From Alphaproteobacteria bacterium (GTDB lineage: Bacteria; Pseudomonadota; Alphaproteobacteria; UBA828), in the NCBI GenBank assembly GCA_011523425.1, contig WTGU01000069.1:24716-88715 (forward strand): a DNA stretch of 64,000 nt, given 5' to 3'. This document shows positions 49,422 through 60,358 of the stretch, one piece after another. A program made the position numbers and the translations under genes. The notes under the pieces are model-generated. The model was not told the DNA's origin and did no database searches. It was given only the letters and a program-made list of their open reading frames with translations. The first letter of the stretch is position 1. Every line of letters begins with the position of its first letter.

Positions 49422-50696
49422 GTGATGCTGCCGGGCATGAGTTCCTTGCGGAAGATCGCGGTCGTCGGGCGAGGCACCGCAGGGTCCTTGGCGGCCGCGA
49501 GCGTGTCCCGGCTTCTCTCGGGCAGCGACCACGAATTGCACCACATATACGATTCGCGCATCCCCGTTATCGGCGTCGGCGAAGGCAGCTGGCCGAGCCT
49601 GGTACAGGAACTGCAGCGGCTGACCGATTTGCCCCACGAAACGGTCCAGCAGCGCTTGAAGGGAACGCGCAAGTACGGCGTGGCGTTCGAGGGATGGGGT
49701 CGGCGCGGCCGCGACTTCACCCACTACTTCACGCCGCAGCAGGTGTCCTACGCCTACCACCTGTCGGCCGACTTGATGGGCGAGCTGTTGCACGAGAGCA
49801 CGCGCGCTCGCCACATCGACGCGAGGGTGCTCGACATCGCGAGGGTGGAGGGCGGCGCGCAGGTGGAATGCGAGGGCCTGGCGCCGGAGCGCTATGACCT
49901 GGTCTTCGATGCCCGCGGGTTCCCGAAGGAGCTCGATCCCGACCGCCACATCGACATTTCCTTCATCCCCACCAACACGGCCGTCATCCGCCGCTGCCCG
50001 GCAATCGTCGAGGACAGGCAAGACGGGCCGGTCGTGCAGCATACCTACACCCGTGCGGTCGCGCGTCCGCACGGCTGGGTATTCGTCATTCCGCTGACGG
50101 TCCACACGTCCTACGGGTACATCTTCAACCGCGACGTCACCGGCCTTGCCGACGTGGAGTCGGACTTCGACGCATTTCTCGAAGGCGACGGCGTGTCGGA
50201 ATTCGAACAACGCGCCGTCATTCCCTTTCCCAACTATGTCCACCGTCAGATATTCGACGGCGCGGTGGCCCGCGTCGGCAACGCGGCGGCCTTCATGGAG
50301 CCTCTCGAAGCGACGGCGATCGTATCCGCCCAGTTGCAGATCGGGATGGTCCTCCACATGCGCCTCAACCGTTCGATCGAGCATCTCGAGCGCGACGCAC
50401 CGGTGGTCAATCGCTTTCTCATCAGCAACATGCTCTGCTACGGCCTGTTCGTCGGCTGGCACTATTCCTGCGGTTCCCGGTACGACAGCGAGTTCTGGCG
50501 CCACGCCCGCAGCCACGTCTGGCCTCGACACCGAACGGCAGCAGACCCCGAGGCGGTGGATTGCACCGCGCTCCACAAGTTCGACGACATGATCGAATTG
50601 TTGAACCGGGCAGTCATCGACAAGGCGGACTGGAACCGGATGTGCGCGGTCCCCCTCACCAGCTATGCCCAGATGTCGCAGGGGCTCGGCGTTTAG
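49422..50696 (+). CDS. Tryptophan-halogenase-family flavin-dependent halogenase
   Basis: 424 residues. The FAD-binding start is KIAVVGRGTAGSLAA (Gly16-x-Gly-x-x-Gly21). GVGEGSWPSL follows, as in tryptophan halogenases. Lys84 in RKYGVAFEGW corresponds to the lysine that guides HOCl or HOBr in PrnA/RebH. The GWxWxIP motif reads GWVFVIP (218-224), with Phe for the second Trp. The Glu near the active site is in NAAAFMEPLEATAI (287-300). It needs a separate flavin reductase, not encoded here. Since the precursor ends in Trp, peptidyl-Trp halogenation is the obvious hypothesis. From memory, sponge-microbiome proteusin clusters encode a peptidyl-Trp brominase (SrpI) of this kind. It starts about 140 bases after the barrel gene on the same strand. 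Confidence 0.9.
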   Translation: MMLPGMSSLRKIAVVGRGTAGSLAAASVSRLLSGSDHELHHIYDSRIPVIGVGEGSWPSLVQELQRLTDLPHETVQQRLKGTRKYGVAFEGWGRRGRDFTHYFTPQQVSYAYHLSADLMGELLHESTRARHIDARVLDIARVEGGAQVECEGLAPERYDLVFDARGFPKELDPDRHIDISFIPTNTAVIRRCPAIVEDRQDGPVVQHTYTRAVARPHGWVFVIPLTVHTSYGYIFNRDVTGLADVESDFDAFLEGDGVSEFEQRAVIPFPNYVHRQIFDGAVARVGNAAAFMEPLEATAIVSAQLQIGMVLHMRLNRSIEHLERDAPVVNRFLISNMLCYGLFVGWHYSCGSRYDSEFWRHARSHVWPRHRTAADPEAVDCTALHKFDDMIELLNRAVIDKADWNRMCAVPLTSYAQMSQGLGV

Positions 50697-50698
50697 AG

Positions 50699-50721
50699 CG
50701 TATCCGTTCTTGACGGATACG
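50699..50721 (+). terminator. Hairpin after the halogenase gene
   Basis: Perfect 9-base-pair stem CGTATCCGT / ACGGATACG with a 5-base loop, starting just after the stop codon. No T tract follows. It is probably the end of the peptide cluster. Confidence 0.5.
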
Positions 50722-50808
50722 GACCAACCCTAACCCTTTGATACTCCTCGATTGTAGGGGGCAAGTCGCGCGCCGAACGACACCCGGCGCCACATGGCGC
50801 GCAGTCGC

Positions 50809-51666
50809 TCACGGAGCGGTTGGAGCCTGCCGGCCGGCAAAGAACCGGCCGAGCTCGGAATCCGGCACCTGCTCTTCCGCATAGCCAAAGGTGCCGTGAT
50901 CGCGGATCTCCGCGGCCGCCCGCCGGATGAGACCGAAGGTGGCGCGCGCGAGCGACCCGCCGATGCTCACGCGCTTCACCCCCAGGTCCTCGAGCTGGCT
51001 CACGCTCATCGGGCTGCCGGCGAGGCCCATGACCACGTTGACCGGGGCGCCGACTTCCCTCACCAACCGGCCGATGGTCTCCGCGCCGGCGACACCGGGC
51101 ACGTAGAGGCAGTCCGCGCCTGCGTCCCGATAGGCCACGGCCCGTGCCACCGATTCCCCGAACGGGTCCGGGTGCCCGACGAGATAGCACTCGGCCCTCG
51201 CGGTGAGCGTGAAGGGAAACGGCAGGGAAGCGGCTGCCGCCGCGGCCGCCTCGATTCTCTCCGTCGCCAGCACCCGATCGTAGAGATCGCCCGTGCCGTA
51301 GCCGACCGCATGATCCTCGATGCTGGCGCCGACCGCGCCGGTCTCCGCCACCCGGCGGATGGTCTCGGCCACCTCCTCCGGGGTGTGTCCGTAGCCGTTC
51401 TCGGCGTCCACGCTGACCGGTATCCGAACCGCGCCGGCAATCCGACGGGTCTCCTCCAGCGCCGCATCCCGGCCGAGCGCCCCCTCGTAGTCGGGGAGCC
51501 CCAGGCAGTACGCGATGCCCGCGCTCGTCGTGCCCAGCGCGGGGAAGCCGGCCGCTTCGAGCATGCAGGCGCTGCCGGCGTTCCACGCGTTCGGCATCAC
51601 GAATATCCCGTCGGCCGAATGCAGGTCCTTGAACGCCGCTCCCTTGATCTTCTGCGCTTCATTCAT
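50809..51666 (-). CDS. Isocitrate lyase / PEP mutase family protein
   Basis: 285-residue TIM-barrel enzyme of the PEP mutase group, which makes or breaks C-C or P-C bonds next to a carboxylate using Mg2+. Seen are VMPNAWNAGSACMLEAAGF, the metal region VSVDAENGYG, the SIEDH motif and LTARAECYLVG. The classical isocitrate-lyase KKCGH motif is absent, so oxaloacetate hydrolase, carboxyphosphonoenolpyruvate synthase-like or methylisocitrate-lyase-like roles are possible. It stands alone on the minus strand between the peptide cluster and the aldolase, about 125 bases from the latter. Confidence 0.86.
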   Translation of the reverse strand: MNEAQKIKGAAFKDLHSADGIFVMPNAWNAGSACMLEAAGFPALGTTSAGIAYCLGLPDYEGALGRDAALEETRRIAGAVRIPVSVDAENGYGHTPEEVAETIRRVAETGAVGASIEDHAVGYGTGDLYDRVLATERIEAAAAAAASLPFPFTLTARAECYLVGHPDPFGESVARAVAYRDAGADCLYVPGVAGAETIGRLVREVGAPVNVVMGLAGSPMSVSQLEDLGVKRVSIGGSLARATFGLIRRAAAEIRDHGTFGYAEEQVPDSELGRFFAGRQAPTAP

Positions 51667-51790
51667 GGTCTGGCTTCCGCTTGCGAACGTGCCTGTCCGG
51701 ATCGGGACCGATCTCGTCCGGCAGGCCCGCCATCCCGGAAGATGGCGTCCCTGCGGCAGACGGATCGGCCCTCGATGCGGCCGGCGCGGC

Positions 51791-52480
51791 TCACGACTCC
51801 GAGCCCTCGGAGTCCGGCTGCTTGCCGTAGGTCTTCATGATCTCCAGGACCTCGGCCATCTTGCGGCTCAGGATGACCGTGGGCTCCCGGCCGGCGGCCG
51901 CGCCGACGGCGAGCGTGCGGCAATAGAGCTCGGCGAGATACTCGACCTCGACAAGCAGCCTGACGCAGGCGTCGGGCGTCTCGCCGATCACCACCGCGCC
52001 GTGGTTCTGCAGGAGACACGCCTTCCGCCCGTCGAGCGCCTCGACCGCCACGTCCGAGAGCGCCTGGGTCGTGGGCGTGCGGTAGGGCGCGCAGCGGATG
52101 CTCGTGCCGCCGGCGGCAGCCACCATGTAATGCACCGCGGGGATCTCCAGCCCGAGCACGGCGAGCGCGGTGCAATGGATGGAATGGCTGTGCAGGACCG
52201 CGTCCACGTCGGGCCTGGTGGCCAGGATGTCGCGATGCAGCCGCCACTCGCTCGTGGGGCGGAGCGGACCCTCGTGCCCGCCGGCGATATCCATCTCGAC
52301 GATGTCGCCCGGCGTCATGGTCTCGTAGTCGCGCCCGGACGGCGTGACGAGGACACGCTCGCCGGCCCGGAACCCGATATTGCCCGAGGTGCCGTGATTG
52401 AGGCCGAGCGCGTTCATCCTGCGGGCGGCATCGAGGATGGCGCGCCGCGCCCGGAGGTTCGTGGTTCGCTTCCGGGCCAT
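51791..52480 (-). CDS. Class II aldolase/adducin-family protein
   Basis: 229 residues. Features of fuculose-phosphate-aldolase-like enzymes are GLNHGTSGNIGFRAG, a Gly-rich phosphate site; SEWRLH with the catalytic-type Glu; and the zinc ligands HSHS and QNHGAV. In this family zinc polarises a ketose or hydroxy-acid substrate for retro-aldol cleavage or decarboxylation. It follows adk on the same strand by 43 bases, in the position where rpsM is expected in many relatives. The C-terminal tail (KTYGKQPDSEGSES) is variable. The substrate is unknown. Confidence 0.88.
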   Translation of the reverse strand: MARKRTTNLRARRAILDAARRMNALGLNHGTSGNIGFRAGERVLVTPSGRDYETMTPGDIVEMDIAGGHEGPLRPTSEWRLHRDILATRPDVDAVLHSHSIHCTALAVLGLEIPAVHYMVAAAGGTSIRCAPYRTPTTQALSDVAVEALDGRKACLLQNHGAVVIGETPDACVRLLVEVEYLAELYCRTLAVGAAAGREPTVILSRKMAEVLEIMKTYGKQPDSEGSES

Positions 52481-52523
52481 GGGGGTGCAAGCGGCGGGCT
52501 CTAGGAGCCGCCCGGGCCTCGCG

Positions 52524-53167
52524 TCATCGCTCGAGGGCGGCGACGACGTCCGCCGTGATCGCGTCGATATCGCCGCCGCCGTCCACCCGCGCGAAGCGCC
52601 CGCCGGCCTCGTAGTGGGGGATGATCGGCGCGGTCTGCTCGCGGTAGGCGGCGAGCCGGGCGATCATGGTCTCGCGGTTGTCGTCCGCGCGCCGGGTGAA
52701 GTTCGTGCTCCCGCACTGGTCGCAGACGCCCTCGGTCGCCGGCAGGTTGAAGCGCTCGTGATAGCCGGCACCGCAGTCAGCGCAGGAGAAGCGGCCGACG
52801 ATGCGCTCGATCAGCGCCTCCTCGTCGACCTCGATGGCGACCACCCTGTCGAGCACGAGGCCGCGCTCGGCCAGCATCTCGTCCAGCGCCGCCGCCTGCG
52901 CCACCGTGCGCGGGAAGCCGTCGAGGATGAAGCCGTTGGCGCAGTCCGGCGCCTCGATCCGCTCCGCGATCAGCGCCACCATCAGCTCGTCCGGCACCAG
53001 CTCGCCGGCCTCCATGATCGCCTTCGCCTGGGTGCCGAGCGCGGTGCCGGCCTTGACGGCGGCCCGCAGCATGTCGCCGGTGGAGATCTGGACGATGCGG
53101 AAGCGCTCGACCAGCCGCTGCGCCTGCGTGCCCTTGCCCGCCCCCGGTGGGCCGAGAAGGATCAGGT

Positions 53168-53171
<4 letters not shown>
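52524..53171 (-). CDS. adk: Adenylate kinase
   Basis: 215 residues, long-lid form. The reaction is ATP + AMP to 2 ADP. P-loop [13 protein letters not shown] site [10 protein letters not shown], and DGFPRT with its catalytic Arg are present. The lid holds a zinc-type Cys4 site CADC...CDQC, common in bacteria. The start is TTG 53171, overlapping the secY stop (TTGA), with GGGGGAG 6 bases upstream; there is no in-frame ATG nearby. It is last in the spc block. The following rpsM-rpsK-rpoA-rplQ genes of many Alphaproteobacteria are absent here. Confidence 0.96.
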
Positions 53172-54511
<1,340 letters not shown>

Positions 54512-54516
54512 GTTCG

Positions 54517-55020
54517 TCAGGCTTCCTTCGTCGTTGCCTCGGCCTCCGCCTCGGCCTTGGCCGCCACGCTGACGGTCACCGAGCCGCCGGCAGCCTCGAC
54601 CGCGGCGATCGCCGCCTTGGATGCGCCGGTCACCTCGACCGCGACCGCGCTCTCGATCCGGCCCTTGGCGAGCAGCCGCACGCCGTGCCGCCCGCGCACC
54701 AGGCCGGCCGCAGCCAGCGCCGCCTCGGTCACGGGCGCGCCGGCATCGATCCTGCCGCGCTCGATCGCCTCCTGCAGGCGGCCGATGTTGACGGTCTCGA
54801 AGGTCTTGCGGAAGCGCGCGTTGGTGAAGCCCCGCTTGGGCAGACGCCGGTAGAGGGGCATCTGCCCGCCCTCGAAGCCCTTGAGGGCGACGCCCGCCCG
54901 CGACTTCTGGCCCTTGTGGCCGCGACCCGAGGTCTTGCCCCGGCCCGAGCCGATGCCGCGGCCGAGCCGCCGTCCCTTCTTGGACGCGCCCGCGCGGTCC
55001 TTGAGCTCGTTCAGCCGCAT
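54517..55020 (-). CDS. rplO: 50S ribosomal protein L15
   Basis: 167 residues. The Gly/Arg-rich N terminus ([20 protein letters not shown], then [12 protein letters not shown]) binds 23S rRNA, and the C-terminal domain has [20 protein letters not shown]. An acidic/Ala-rich tail extends the usual length by about 15 residues. ATG 55020 overlaps the rpmD stop by one base (TGATG); the in-frame GTG at 55023 is less likely. Confidence 0.97.
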   Translation of the reverse strand: MRLNELKDRAGASKKGRRLGRGIGSGRGKTSGRGHKGQKSRAGVALKGFEGGQMPLYRRLPKRGFTNARFRKTFETVNIGRLQEAIERGRIDAGAPVTEAALAAAGLVRGRHGVRLLAKGRIESAVAVEVTGASKAAIAAVEAAGGSVTVSVAAKAEAEAEATTKEA

Positions 55021-55241
55021 CACTCCGCCTCCGCCTCCACCGGCTCGGCCCGCACGAGATGCGAAATCTTGTCTATCATCCCGCGCACGGCGGGCGTGTC
55101 CTCAAGAACGCGGCTCCGGTGCATCTTGTTGAGGCCGAGGCCGATCAGCGTCGCGCGCTGCTTCGCCGGCCGGCCGATCGGACTGCCGATCTGGGTGACG
55201 CGCACCTTGCGCGCCTTGGCCTCGGCCGCAGGTCCCGCCAT
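55020..55241 (-). CDS. rpmD: 50S ribosomal protein L30
   Basis: 73 residues with [20 protein letters not shown] and [19 protein letters not shown], the complete L30 core, plus short Ala/Glu-rich ends. It lies between rpsE and rplO in canonical order. Confidence 0.97.
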   Translation of the reverse strand: MAGPAAEAKARKVRVTQIGSPIGRPAKQRATLIGLGLNKMHRSRVLEDTPAVRGMIDKISHLVRAEPVEAEAE

Positions 55242-55244
55242 CGC

Positions 55245-55823
55245 CTACTCCTGCCCCTTGTCGGCCGCAGCGGACTCGTCCTGGCCGAAGATCTGGCTCA
55301 CCGTCCGGTTGCGCTTGGCCGCGACGGCGCGGGGGGAATGGCAGCGCCCCAGCGCATCGAACGTCGCCTTGACCATGTTCTGCGGATTGGAGGTGCCGAC
55401 CGACTTGGCGACCACGTCCTTCACGCCCAGCATCTCGAACACGGCGCGCATCGGGCCGCCCGCGATGATCCCGGTGCCGGGCGGTGCGGCGCGAACGATC
55501 ACCTTGCCCGCCCCGAAGCGCCCCTGGACATCGTGGTGCAGGGTGCGCCCCTCGCGCAGCGGCACGCGGATCATGCGCCGGCGCGCCTGCTCGGTCGCCT
55601 TGCGGATCGCCTCCGGCACCTCGCGCGCCTTGCCCGAGCCGCCGCCGACGCGCCCGCGCTGATCGCCCACGACGACGAGCGCCGAGAAGCCGAAGCGCCG
55701 GCCGCCCTTCACCACCTTGGCGACACGGTTGATGCTGACCAGCTTGTCGAGAAGCTCGGGCTCCTCGCGGTCCCTGTCCCGCTCCCGCCCGCGGCCGCCG
55801 CGATCCATGGATGGTCGTGCCAT
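55245..55823 (-). CDS. rpsE: 30S ribosomal protein S5
   Basis: 192 residues. Double-stranded-RNA-binding-like N domain with [20 protein letters not shown], then [20 protein letters not shown]. The C domain has [20 protein letters not shown]. It is slightly longer than usual because of an Arg/Glu-rich start. S5 secures decoding fidelity near the A site. Confidence 0.97.
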   Translation of the reverse strand: MARPSMDRGGRGRERDRDREEPELLDKLVSINRVAKVVKGGRRFGFSALVVVGDQRGRVGGGSGKAREVPEAIRKATEQARRRMIRVPLREGRTLHHDVQGRFGAGKVIVRAAPPGTGIIAGGPMRAVFEMLGVKDVVAKSVGTSNPQNMVKATFDALGRCHSPRAVAAKRNRTVSQIFGQDESAAADKGQE

Positions 55824-55838
55824 AGTGGGCCCTTCCCC

Positions 55839-56189
55839 CTAGAAAGAGAGGCCGCCTTCGCGGGCCGCCTCGGCGAGCGCGCGCACGCGCCCGTGATACT
55901 GATATCCCCCGCGGTCGAAGACCACTTCCTTGTGACCGGCGGCCAGCGCACGCTCGGCGATCAAGGCGCCGACGCGGCCTGCGGCCGCGCGGTCCGCTCC
56001 GCTCTGGCCGCGCAGCCCGCCTTCCACCGTCGAGGCCGCGGCGACCGTCCTGCCCGCTCTATCGTCGATCACTTGGGCGTAAATGTGGCGGTTGGAGCGG
56101 AAGACCGAAAGCCGGGGCCTGCCGCCCCCGGCGGTGCGCAGCTTGAACCGCACCCGCTGCTTCCGCTTATCGAAGTCGCTCTTGCTCAT
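55839..56189 (-). CDS. rplR: 50S ribosomal protein L18
   Basis: 116 residues from ATG 56189. It binds 5S rRNA. Core motifs are [40 protein letters not shown] and [20 protein letters not shown]. Two bases follow the rplF stop. Confidence 0.97.
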   Translation of the reverse strand: MSKSDFDKRKQRVRFKLRTAGGGRPRLSVFRSNRHIYAQVIDDRAGRTVAAASTVEGGLRGQSGADRAAAGRVGALIAERALAAGHKEVVFDRGGYQYHGRVRALAEAAREGGLSF

Positions 56190-56191
56190 GG

Positions 56192-56725
56192 CTACTTCTT
56201 CTTGCCCTCCTTGCGCCGGACGTACTCGCCGACGTAGCGGATGCCCTTGCCCTTGTAGGGTTCCGGCTTGCGGAAGGCGCGGATCTCCGCGGCCACCTGA
56301 CCGACCGCTTGGCGGTCGGCGCCGGCGACCCTGATCGCCGTCGGCCGCTCGCAGGTGATCTCGATGCCGTCGGGGATCGGAAACTCGATCCTGTGGCTGT
56401 AGCCGAGATCGAGCGTGAGCGTGCGGCCCGCGACCTGGGCCCGGTAGCCGACACCCTCGATCTGCAGGTCCCTGTGGAAGCCCTGGCTGACGCCCACCAC
56501 CATGTTGTTGATGACGCTCCGGGCGAGCCCCCACATCTGACGCGCGCGCTTGCCCTCGCCGTGCGGCGTGACCACGACCTTGCCGTCGTCGAGCGCCGCG
56601 CTCACCTCCGGCGCGATGCGCCCGTCGAGGCGGCCGAGCTTGCCCGCCACGGAGACAAGGGCGCCGTCGATCGTCACCTCGACGCCGTCGGGGATCGGAA
56701 CCGGATTCTTGCCGACGCGGGACAT
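56192..56725 (-). CDS. rplF: 50S ribosomal protein L6
   Basis: 177 residues from ATG 56725. It starts [20 protein letters not shown]. The two repeat domains end in the C-terminal signature region [20 protein letters not shown]. Canonical place after rpsH. Confidence 0.97.
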   Translation of the reverse strand: MSRVGKNPVPIPDGVEVTIDGALVSVAGKLGRLDGRIAPEVSAALDDGKVVVTPHGEGKRARQMWGLARSVINNMVVGVSQGFHRDLQIEGVGYRAQVAGRTLTLDLGYSHRIEFPIPDGIEITCERPTAIRVAGADRQAVGQVAAEIRAFRKPEPYKGKGIRYVGEYVRRKEGKKK

Positions 56726-56726
56726 C

Positions 56727-57122
56727 TCAGAAGACCCGGCAGAGCACTTCGCCGCCCACATTCTGCTGGCGCGCCTCGTTGTCGGAGAGCACGCCGCGCG
56801 GCGTGGAGAGAATGGAGATGCCGAGCCCGCCATAGTAGCGGGGCAGGTCCTTGATACCCGAATAGACACGCCTGCCCGGCTTCGACACCCGCTGCAGCTC
56901 GGCGATCACCGGGCGACCCTCTTGGTACTTCAGCTCGATCGAGAACGCCGGCTTGCCGCCGTCCGTCTCCGCCGGCTCGTAGCCGCGGATGTAGCCCTCG
57001 CGCGTGAGCACATCGAGCACGGCGCCGCGCAGCCTGGACGCCGGCGACAGGACGGCGGACTTGCGCGCCTGCTGCCCGTTCCGGATCCGGGTCAGCATGT
57101 CCGCGAGCGGATCGGTCATCAT
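56727..57122 (-). CDS. rpsH: 30S ribosomal protein S8
   Basis: 131 residues from the first of two adjacent ATGs (57122, 57119). N-terminal [19 protein letters not shown] and C-terminal [20 protein letters not shown] with GGEVLCRVF are diagnostic. It binds 16S rRNA helix 21 and, in relatives, represses the spc operon. Confidence 0.97.
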   Translation of the reverse strand: MMTDPLADMLTRIRNGQQARKSAVLSPASRLRGAVLDVLTREGYIRGYEPAETDGGKPAFSIELKYQEGRPVIAELQRVSKPGRRVYSGIKDLPRYYGGLGISILSTPRGVLSDNEARQQNVGGEVLCRVF

Positions 57123-57132
57123 GGCTTCGGCC

Positions 57133-57438
57133 TCACCAGCTCGACTTGACCATGCCGGGCACCTGGCCCGCCGAGGCGAGCTCGCGGAGCGCGATGCGCG
57201 ACAGGCCGAACTTGCGATAGGTGCCGCGCGGCCGGCCGGTCAGCCCGCAGCGGTTCCGCACCCGCACCTGAGCCCCGTTGCGCGGTAGTTGCGCCAGCTT
57301 GAGCTGCGCCGCGAAGCGCTCCTCCGCCGGGCGCGAGCGGTCGCGCACGATGGCGCGCAGGCTGGCGCGCTTGGCGGCATCCCGCTTGGCGAGGCGGCGG
57401 CGCCTGTTGTTCTTCTCGATGGTGCTCTTCTTTGCCAT
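57133..57438 (-). CDS. rpsN: 30S ribosomal protein S14, zinc-free type
   Basis: 101 residues, the long form without the two CxxC zinc pairs. [20 protein letters not shown] and the C-terminal [11 protein letters not shown] are the family signature. Its presence as the only S14 in the spc operon fits Proteobacteria. Confidence 0.97.
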   Translation of the reverse strand: MAKKSTIEKNNRRRRLAKRDAAKRASLRAIVRDRSRPAEERFAAQLKLAQLPRNGAQVRVRNRCGLTGRPRGTYRKFGLSRIALRELASAGQVPGMVKSSW

Positions 57439-57461
57439 CTCCGTGCCCGGCTCCTCCGCGC

Positions 57462-58022
57462 CTAGTGGCCTGTGAACGGCATGCCGAAGCCGGCGAGCAG
57501 CGACCGGCCCTCGTCGTCGTTCCTCGCCGTCGTGCAGATGACGACATTCATCCCGCGCACCTGGTCCACCTTGTCGTAGTCGATCTCGGGAAAGACGATC
57601 TGCTCCTTGAGGCCCAGCGCATAGTTGCCCCGGCCGTCGAACGCGCGTCCCGAAAGCCCGCGGAAATCGCGCACCCTGGGGAGCGCGATGGTGACCAAGC
57701 GGTCCAGGAACTCGTACATCCTCTCCCGCCTGAGCGTCGCCTTGCAGCCGACCAGCATGCCGGTGCGCACCTTGAACGCGGCGACCGACTTGCGCGCCCG
57801 GGTGATGATCGGCTTCTGGCCGGCGATCAGCGTCATGTCCTGGACCGCCGCCTCGATCTTCTTGTTGTCGGCCGCGCCTTCGCCCACGCCCATGTTGAGC
57901 ACGATCTTCTCGAGCCTCGGCGCCTGCATCGCGTTGACGTAGCCGAACTGCTCCATGAGCTGAGGCCTGACCTCGCTCTCGTAGAGCGCCTTGAGCCGGC
58001 TCGTGCCGTTGGCCTCAGACAT
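57462..58022 (-). CDS. rplE: 50S ribosomal protein L5
   Basis: 186 residues. It binds 5S rRNA and contacts the P-site t[23 protein letters not shown] and [20 protein letters not shown] are clear motifs. Its ATG overlaps the end of rplX by eight bases. Confidence 0.97.
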   Translation of the reverse strand: MSEANGTSRLKALYESEVRPQLMEQFGYVNAMQAPRLEKIVLNMGVGEGAADNKKIEAAVQDMTLIAGQKPIITRARKSVAAFKVRTGMLVGCKATLRRERMYEFLDRLVTIALPRVRDFRGLSGRAFDGRGNYALGLKEQIVFPEIDYDKVDQVRGMNVVICTTARNDDEGRSLLAGFGMPFTGH

Positions 58023-58338
58023 CGATCACCTCTCCGGAGCGGGTCGAGGCACGCACCTTGCGCCCGTCCTCGAGGGTCTTGTAGCGGACCCGGGTGGGGC
58101 GATCGCTCGCCGGATCGATCAGGGCGACGTTGGAGATATGGATCGGCGCCTCGCGCTCGACAATGCCGCCCTGAGGGTCGCCCTGGCTGGGCTTGACGTG
58201 GCGCTTGGTCACGTTGACGCCCTCGACCAGCACCCGGTCGGTCTTGGTGACGACCCTGAGCACGGCGCCGCGCTTTCCCTTGTCGCGGCCCGTGAGGACG
58301 ATCACCTCGTCATCCTTGCGAATTTTTCTCTTGCGCAT
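58015..58338 (-). CDS. rplX: 50S ribosomal protein L24
   Basis: 107 residues with an N-terminal KOW motif ([20 protein letters not shown]) and [20 protein letters not shown]. It initiates 50S assembly. Overlaps rplE by eight bases. Confidence 0.97.
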   Translation of the reverse strand: MRKRKIRKDDEVIVLTGRDKGKRGAVLRVVTKTDRVLVEGVNVTKRHVKPSQGDPQGGIVEREAPIHISNVALIDPASDRPTRVRYKTLEDGRKVRASTRSGEVIDV

Positions 58339-58344
58339 GGCCGC

Positions 58345-58713
58345 TCACAACACTTCGGGCGCGAGTGAGATGATCTTCATGTACTGGCGGGCGCGGAGCT
58401 CGCGGGTCACCGGCCCGAAGATGCGGGTCCCGATCGGCTCGCCCTGCGCGGTGATGAGCACCGCCGCGTTGCTGTCGAAGCGGATGGCGCTGCCGTCCGG
58501 GCGGCGGATCTCCTTGGCGGTTCGCACGATGACGGCGCGGTGAAGCTCGCCCTTGCGCACCTTGCCGCGCGGGATCGCCTCCTTGACGGTGACCACGATC
58601 GTGTCGCCGACCGAGGCGGTCTTGCGCTTCGACCCGCCGAGCACCTTGACGCATTGCACGCGCCGGGCACCGGAGTTGTCGGCGACGTCCAGATTCGTCT
58701 GCATCTGAATCAT
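58345..58713 (-). CDS. rplN: 50S ribosomal protein L14
   Basis: 122 residues, the exact family length. [20 protein letters not shown] at the start and [20 protein letters not shown] in the middle are near-invariant. Six bases separate it from rplX. Confidence 0.97.
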   Translation of the reverse strand: MIQMQTNLDVADNSGARRVQCVKVLGGSKRKTASVGDTIVVTVKEAIPRGKVRKGELHRAVIVRTAKEIRRPDGSAIRFDSNAAVLITAQGEPIGTRIFGPVTRELRARQYMKIISLAPEVL

Positions 58714-58746
58714 GGCACCCGCTCCTTCCGCTCAGCGCCGGAACGC

Positions 58747-58995
58747 TCAGCCCTGCGCCGCGCCGGCATCGTCGAGGACGATCCAGCGCTTGCGCTTGGA
58801 GATCGGCGCGCATTCGCGAATCTGCACGATGTCGCCCACCTTGCACCTGTTGCCGTCGTCGTGCGCGGCGTAGCGCTTGGAACGGCGCACGACCTTCTTG
58901 TAGAGCGGGTGCATGACGCGGCGATCGACGCGGACGATGACGGTCTTGTCCGCCTTGTCGCCGACCACGGTGCCCCGCATTACACGGCGCGGCAT
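58747..58995 (-). CDS. rpsQ: 30S ribosomal protein S17
   Basis: 82 residues with an OB fold: [40 protein letters not shown] and [16 protein letters not shown]. Canonical place between rpmC and rplN. Confidence 0.97.
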   Translation of the reverse strand: MPRRVMRGTVVGDKADKTVIVRVDRRVMHPLYKKVVRRSKRYAAHDDGNRCKVGDIVQIRECAPISKRKRWIVLDDAGAAQG

Positions 58996-59020
58996 GCCGA
59001 GCCTCCTTCAGCCATCGTCC

Positions 59021-59239
59021 TCACCCGTCGCTCCCAGCCGCCGCGCCCTGCGCATGCCTGCGCTCGGCGACGACCGTCTTGATGCGGGCCACGTCGCGCC
59101 TGACGGCACGCATGCGCGCGGTATTCTCGAGCTGCCCCGACGCCCGCTGGAAGCGCAGGTTGAACGCCTCCTTCTTCAGGTCGAGCAGCATCGTCCTGAG
59201 CTCGTCGTCGGTCTTGAGGCGAATCTCCACGCCGTTCAT
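59021..59239 (-). CDS. rpmC: 50S ribosomal protein L29
   Basis: 72 residues from ATG 59239, overlapping the rplP stop (TGATG). Two-helix hairpin: [20 protein letters not shown] then [19 protein letters not shown]. It sits at the nascent-chain exit. A short Ala/Gly tail is added. Confidence 0.96.
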   Translation of the reverse strand: MNGVEIRLKTDDELRTMLLDLKKEAFNLRFQRASGQLENTARMRAVRRDVARIKTVVAERRHAQGAAAGSDG

Positions 59240-59661
59240 CACGACGCCCCCTCGCCGAGGCGCGCGATCACCTTGGTCCGCACCCTGAACTTCGCCGACG
59301 CCCGCCGGAACGCCTCCTCGGCGACGCTGCGGGGCACGCCGTCGACCTCGAACATGATGCGGCCCGGCTTCACCTTCGCCACCCAGTATTCCGGCGTGCC
59401 CTTGCCCTTGCCCATGCGCACCTCGGCGGGCTTGGTGGAGACGGGCACGTCGGGGAACACGCGGATCCAGATCTTGCCGGTGCGCTTCATGTGGCGTGTG
59501 ATGGTGCGCCGGCCGGCCTCGATCTCGCGCGCGGTGATACGGCCGGGCGAAATCGCCTTGAGCCCGTAGGCGCCGAAATTGAGCTGCGTGCCGCCCTTGG
59601 CATTGCCATGGATGCGGCCCTTGTGGGCCTTGCGGTACTTGGTCGATTTCGGCTGCTGCAT
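59239..59661 (-). CDS. rplP: 50S ribosomal protein L16
   Basis: 140 residues from ATG 59661. [40 protein letters not shown] and the Arg-rich [20 protein letters not shown] are diagnostic. The MGKGKG loop approaches the peptidyl-transferase region. Confidence 0.97.
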   Translation of the reverse strand: MQQPKSTKYRKAHKGRIHGNAKGGTQLNFGAYGLKAISPGRITAREIEAGRRTITRHMKRTGKIWIRVFPDVPVSTKPAEVRMGKGKGTPEYWVAKVKPGRIMFEVDGVPRSVAEEAFRRASAKFRVRTKVIARLGEGAS

Positions 59662-59680
59662 GATCCGGTCCTGGCGGGGC

Positions 59681-60358
59681 CTAGCGGGGCGTGGCCTGCT
59701 CCATGGCGCGCTTGTCCTGCGCCATGGGGTCGTGCGCCATGATCTCGCCCTTGAACACCCAGACCTTGACGCCGCAGGTGCCGTAGGCGGTGCGCGCCGT
59801 GGCGAGGCCGAAGTCGACGTCGGCCCTGAGGGTGTGGAGCGGAACCCGGCCCTCGCGATACCACTCGGTCCGCGCGATCTCCGCGCCACCGAGCCGGCCG
59901 CCGCAGTTGATGCGGATGCCCTGCGCGCCGAGCCTGATCGCCGACTGCACGGCCCGCTTCATGGCGCGGCGGAACGCCACCCGGCGCACCAGCTGCTGGG
60001 CGATGTTCTCGGCCACCAGCTTGGCCTCGATCTCGGGCTTGCGGATCTCGACGATGTTCAGATGGACGTCGCTGCCTGTCATCCCGGTGATGTCGGTGCG
60101 CAGCCGCTCGATGTCCGCGCCCTTCTTGCCGATCACCACGCCGGGCCGGGCGGTATGGATCGTGATGCGCGCCTTCTTGGCGGGCCGCTCGATGACGATG
60201 CGTCCGATCCCCGCCTGGCTCAGCCGCTTGAAGAGGAAGCCGCGGATCTGCAGATCCTCGTGCAGCAGCTGGGCATAGTCGTCATCGGCATACCAGCGCG
60301 AATCCCAGGTGCGGTTGATGCCGAGGCGCAGCCCGACGGGATTGACCTTCTGGCCCAT
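59681..60358 (-). CDS. rpsC: 30S ribosomal protein S3
   Basis: 225 residues from ATG 60358, overlapping the rplV stop by one base. It starts [22 protein letters not shown] domain with [14 protein letters not shown]. The C domain has [20 protein letters not shown] and [11 protein letters not shown]. Part of the mRNA entry helicase. Confidence 0.97.
   Translation of the reverse strand: MGQKVNPVGLRLGINRTWDSRWYADDDYAQLLHEDLQIRGFLFKRLSQAGIGRIVIERPAKKARITIHTARPGVVIGKKGADIERLRTDITGMTGSDVHLNIVEIRKPEIEAKLVAENIAQQLVRRVAFRRAMKRAVQSAIRLGAQGIRINCGGRLGGAEIARTEWYREGRVPLHTLRADVDFGLATARTAYGTCGVKVWVFKGEIMAHDPMAQDKRAMEQATPR

Noticed and set aside
50697..50808. Second copy of the tRNA-Lys 3' end as an island border after the halogenase
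   Set aside because: Read through for the T-arm and acceptor sequence; no matching repeat was found.
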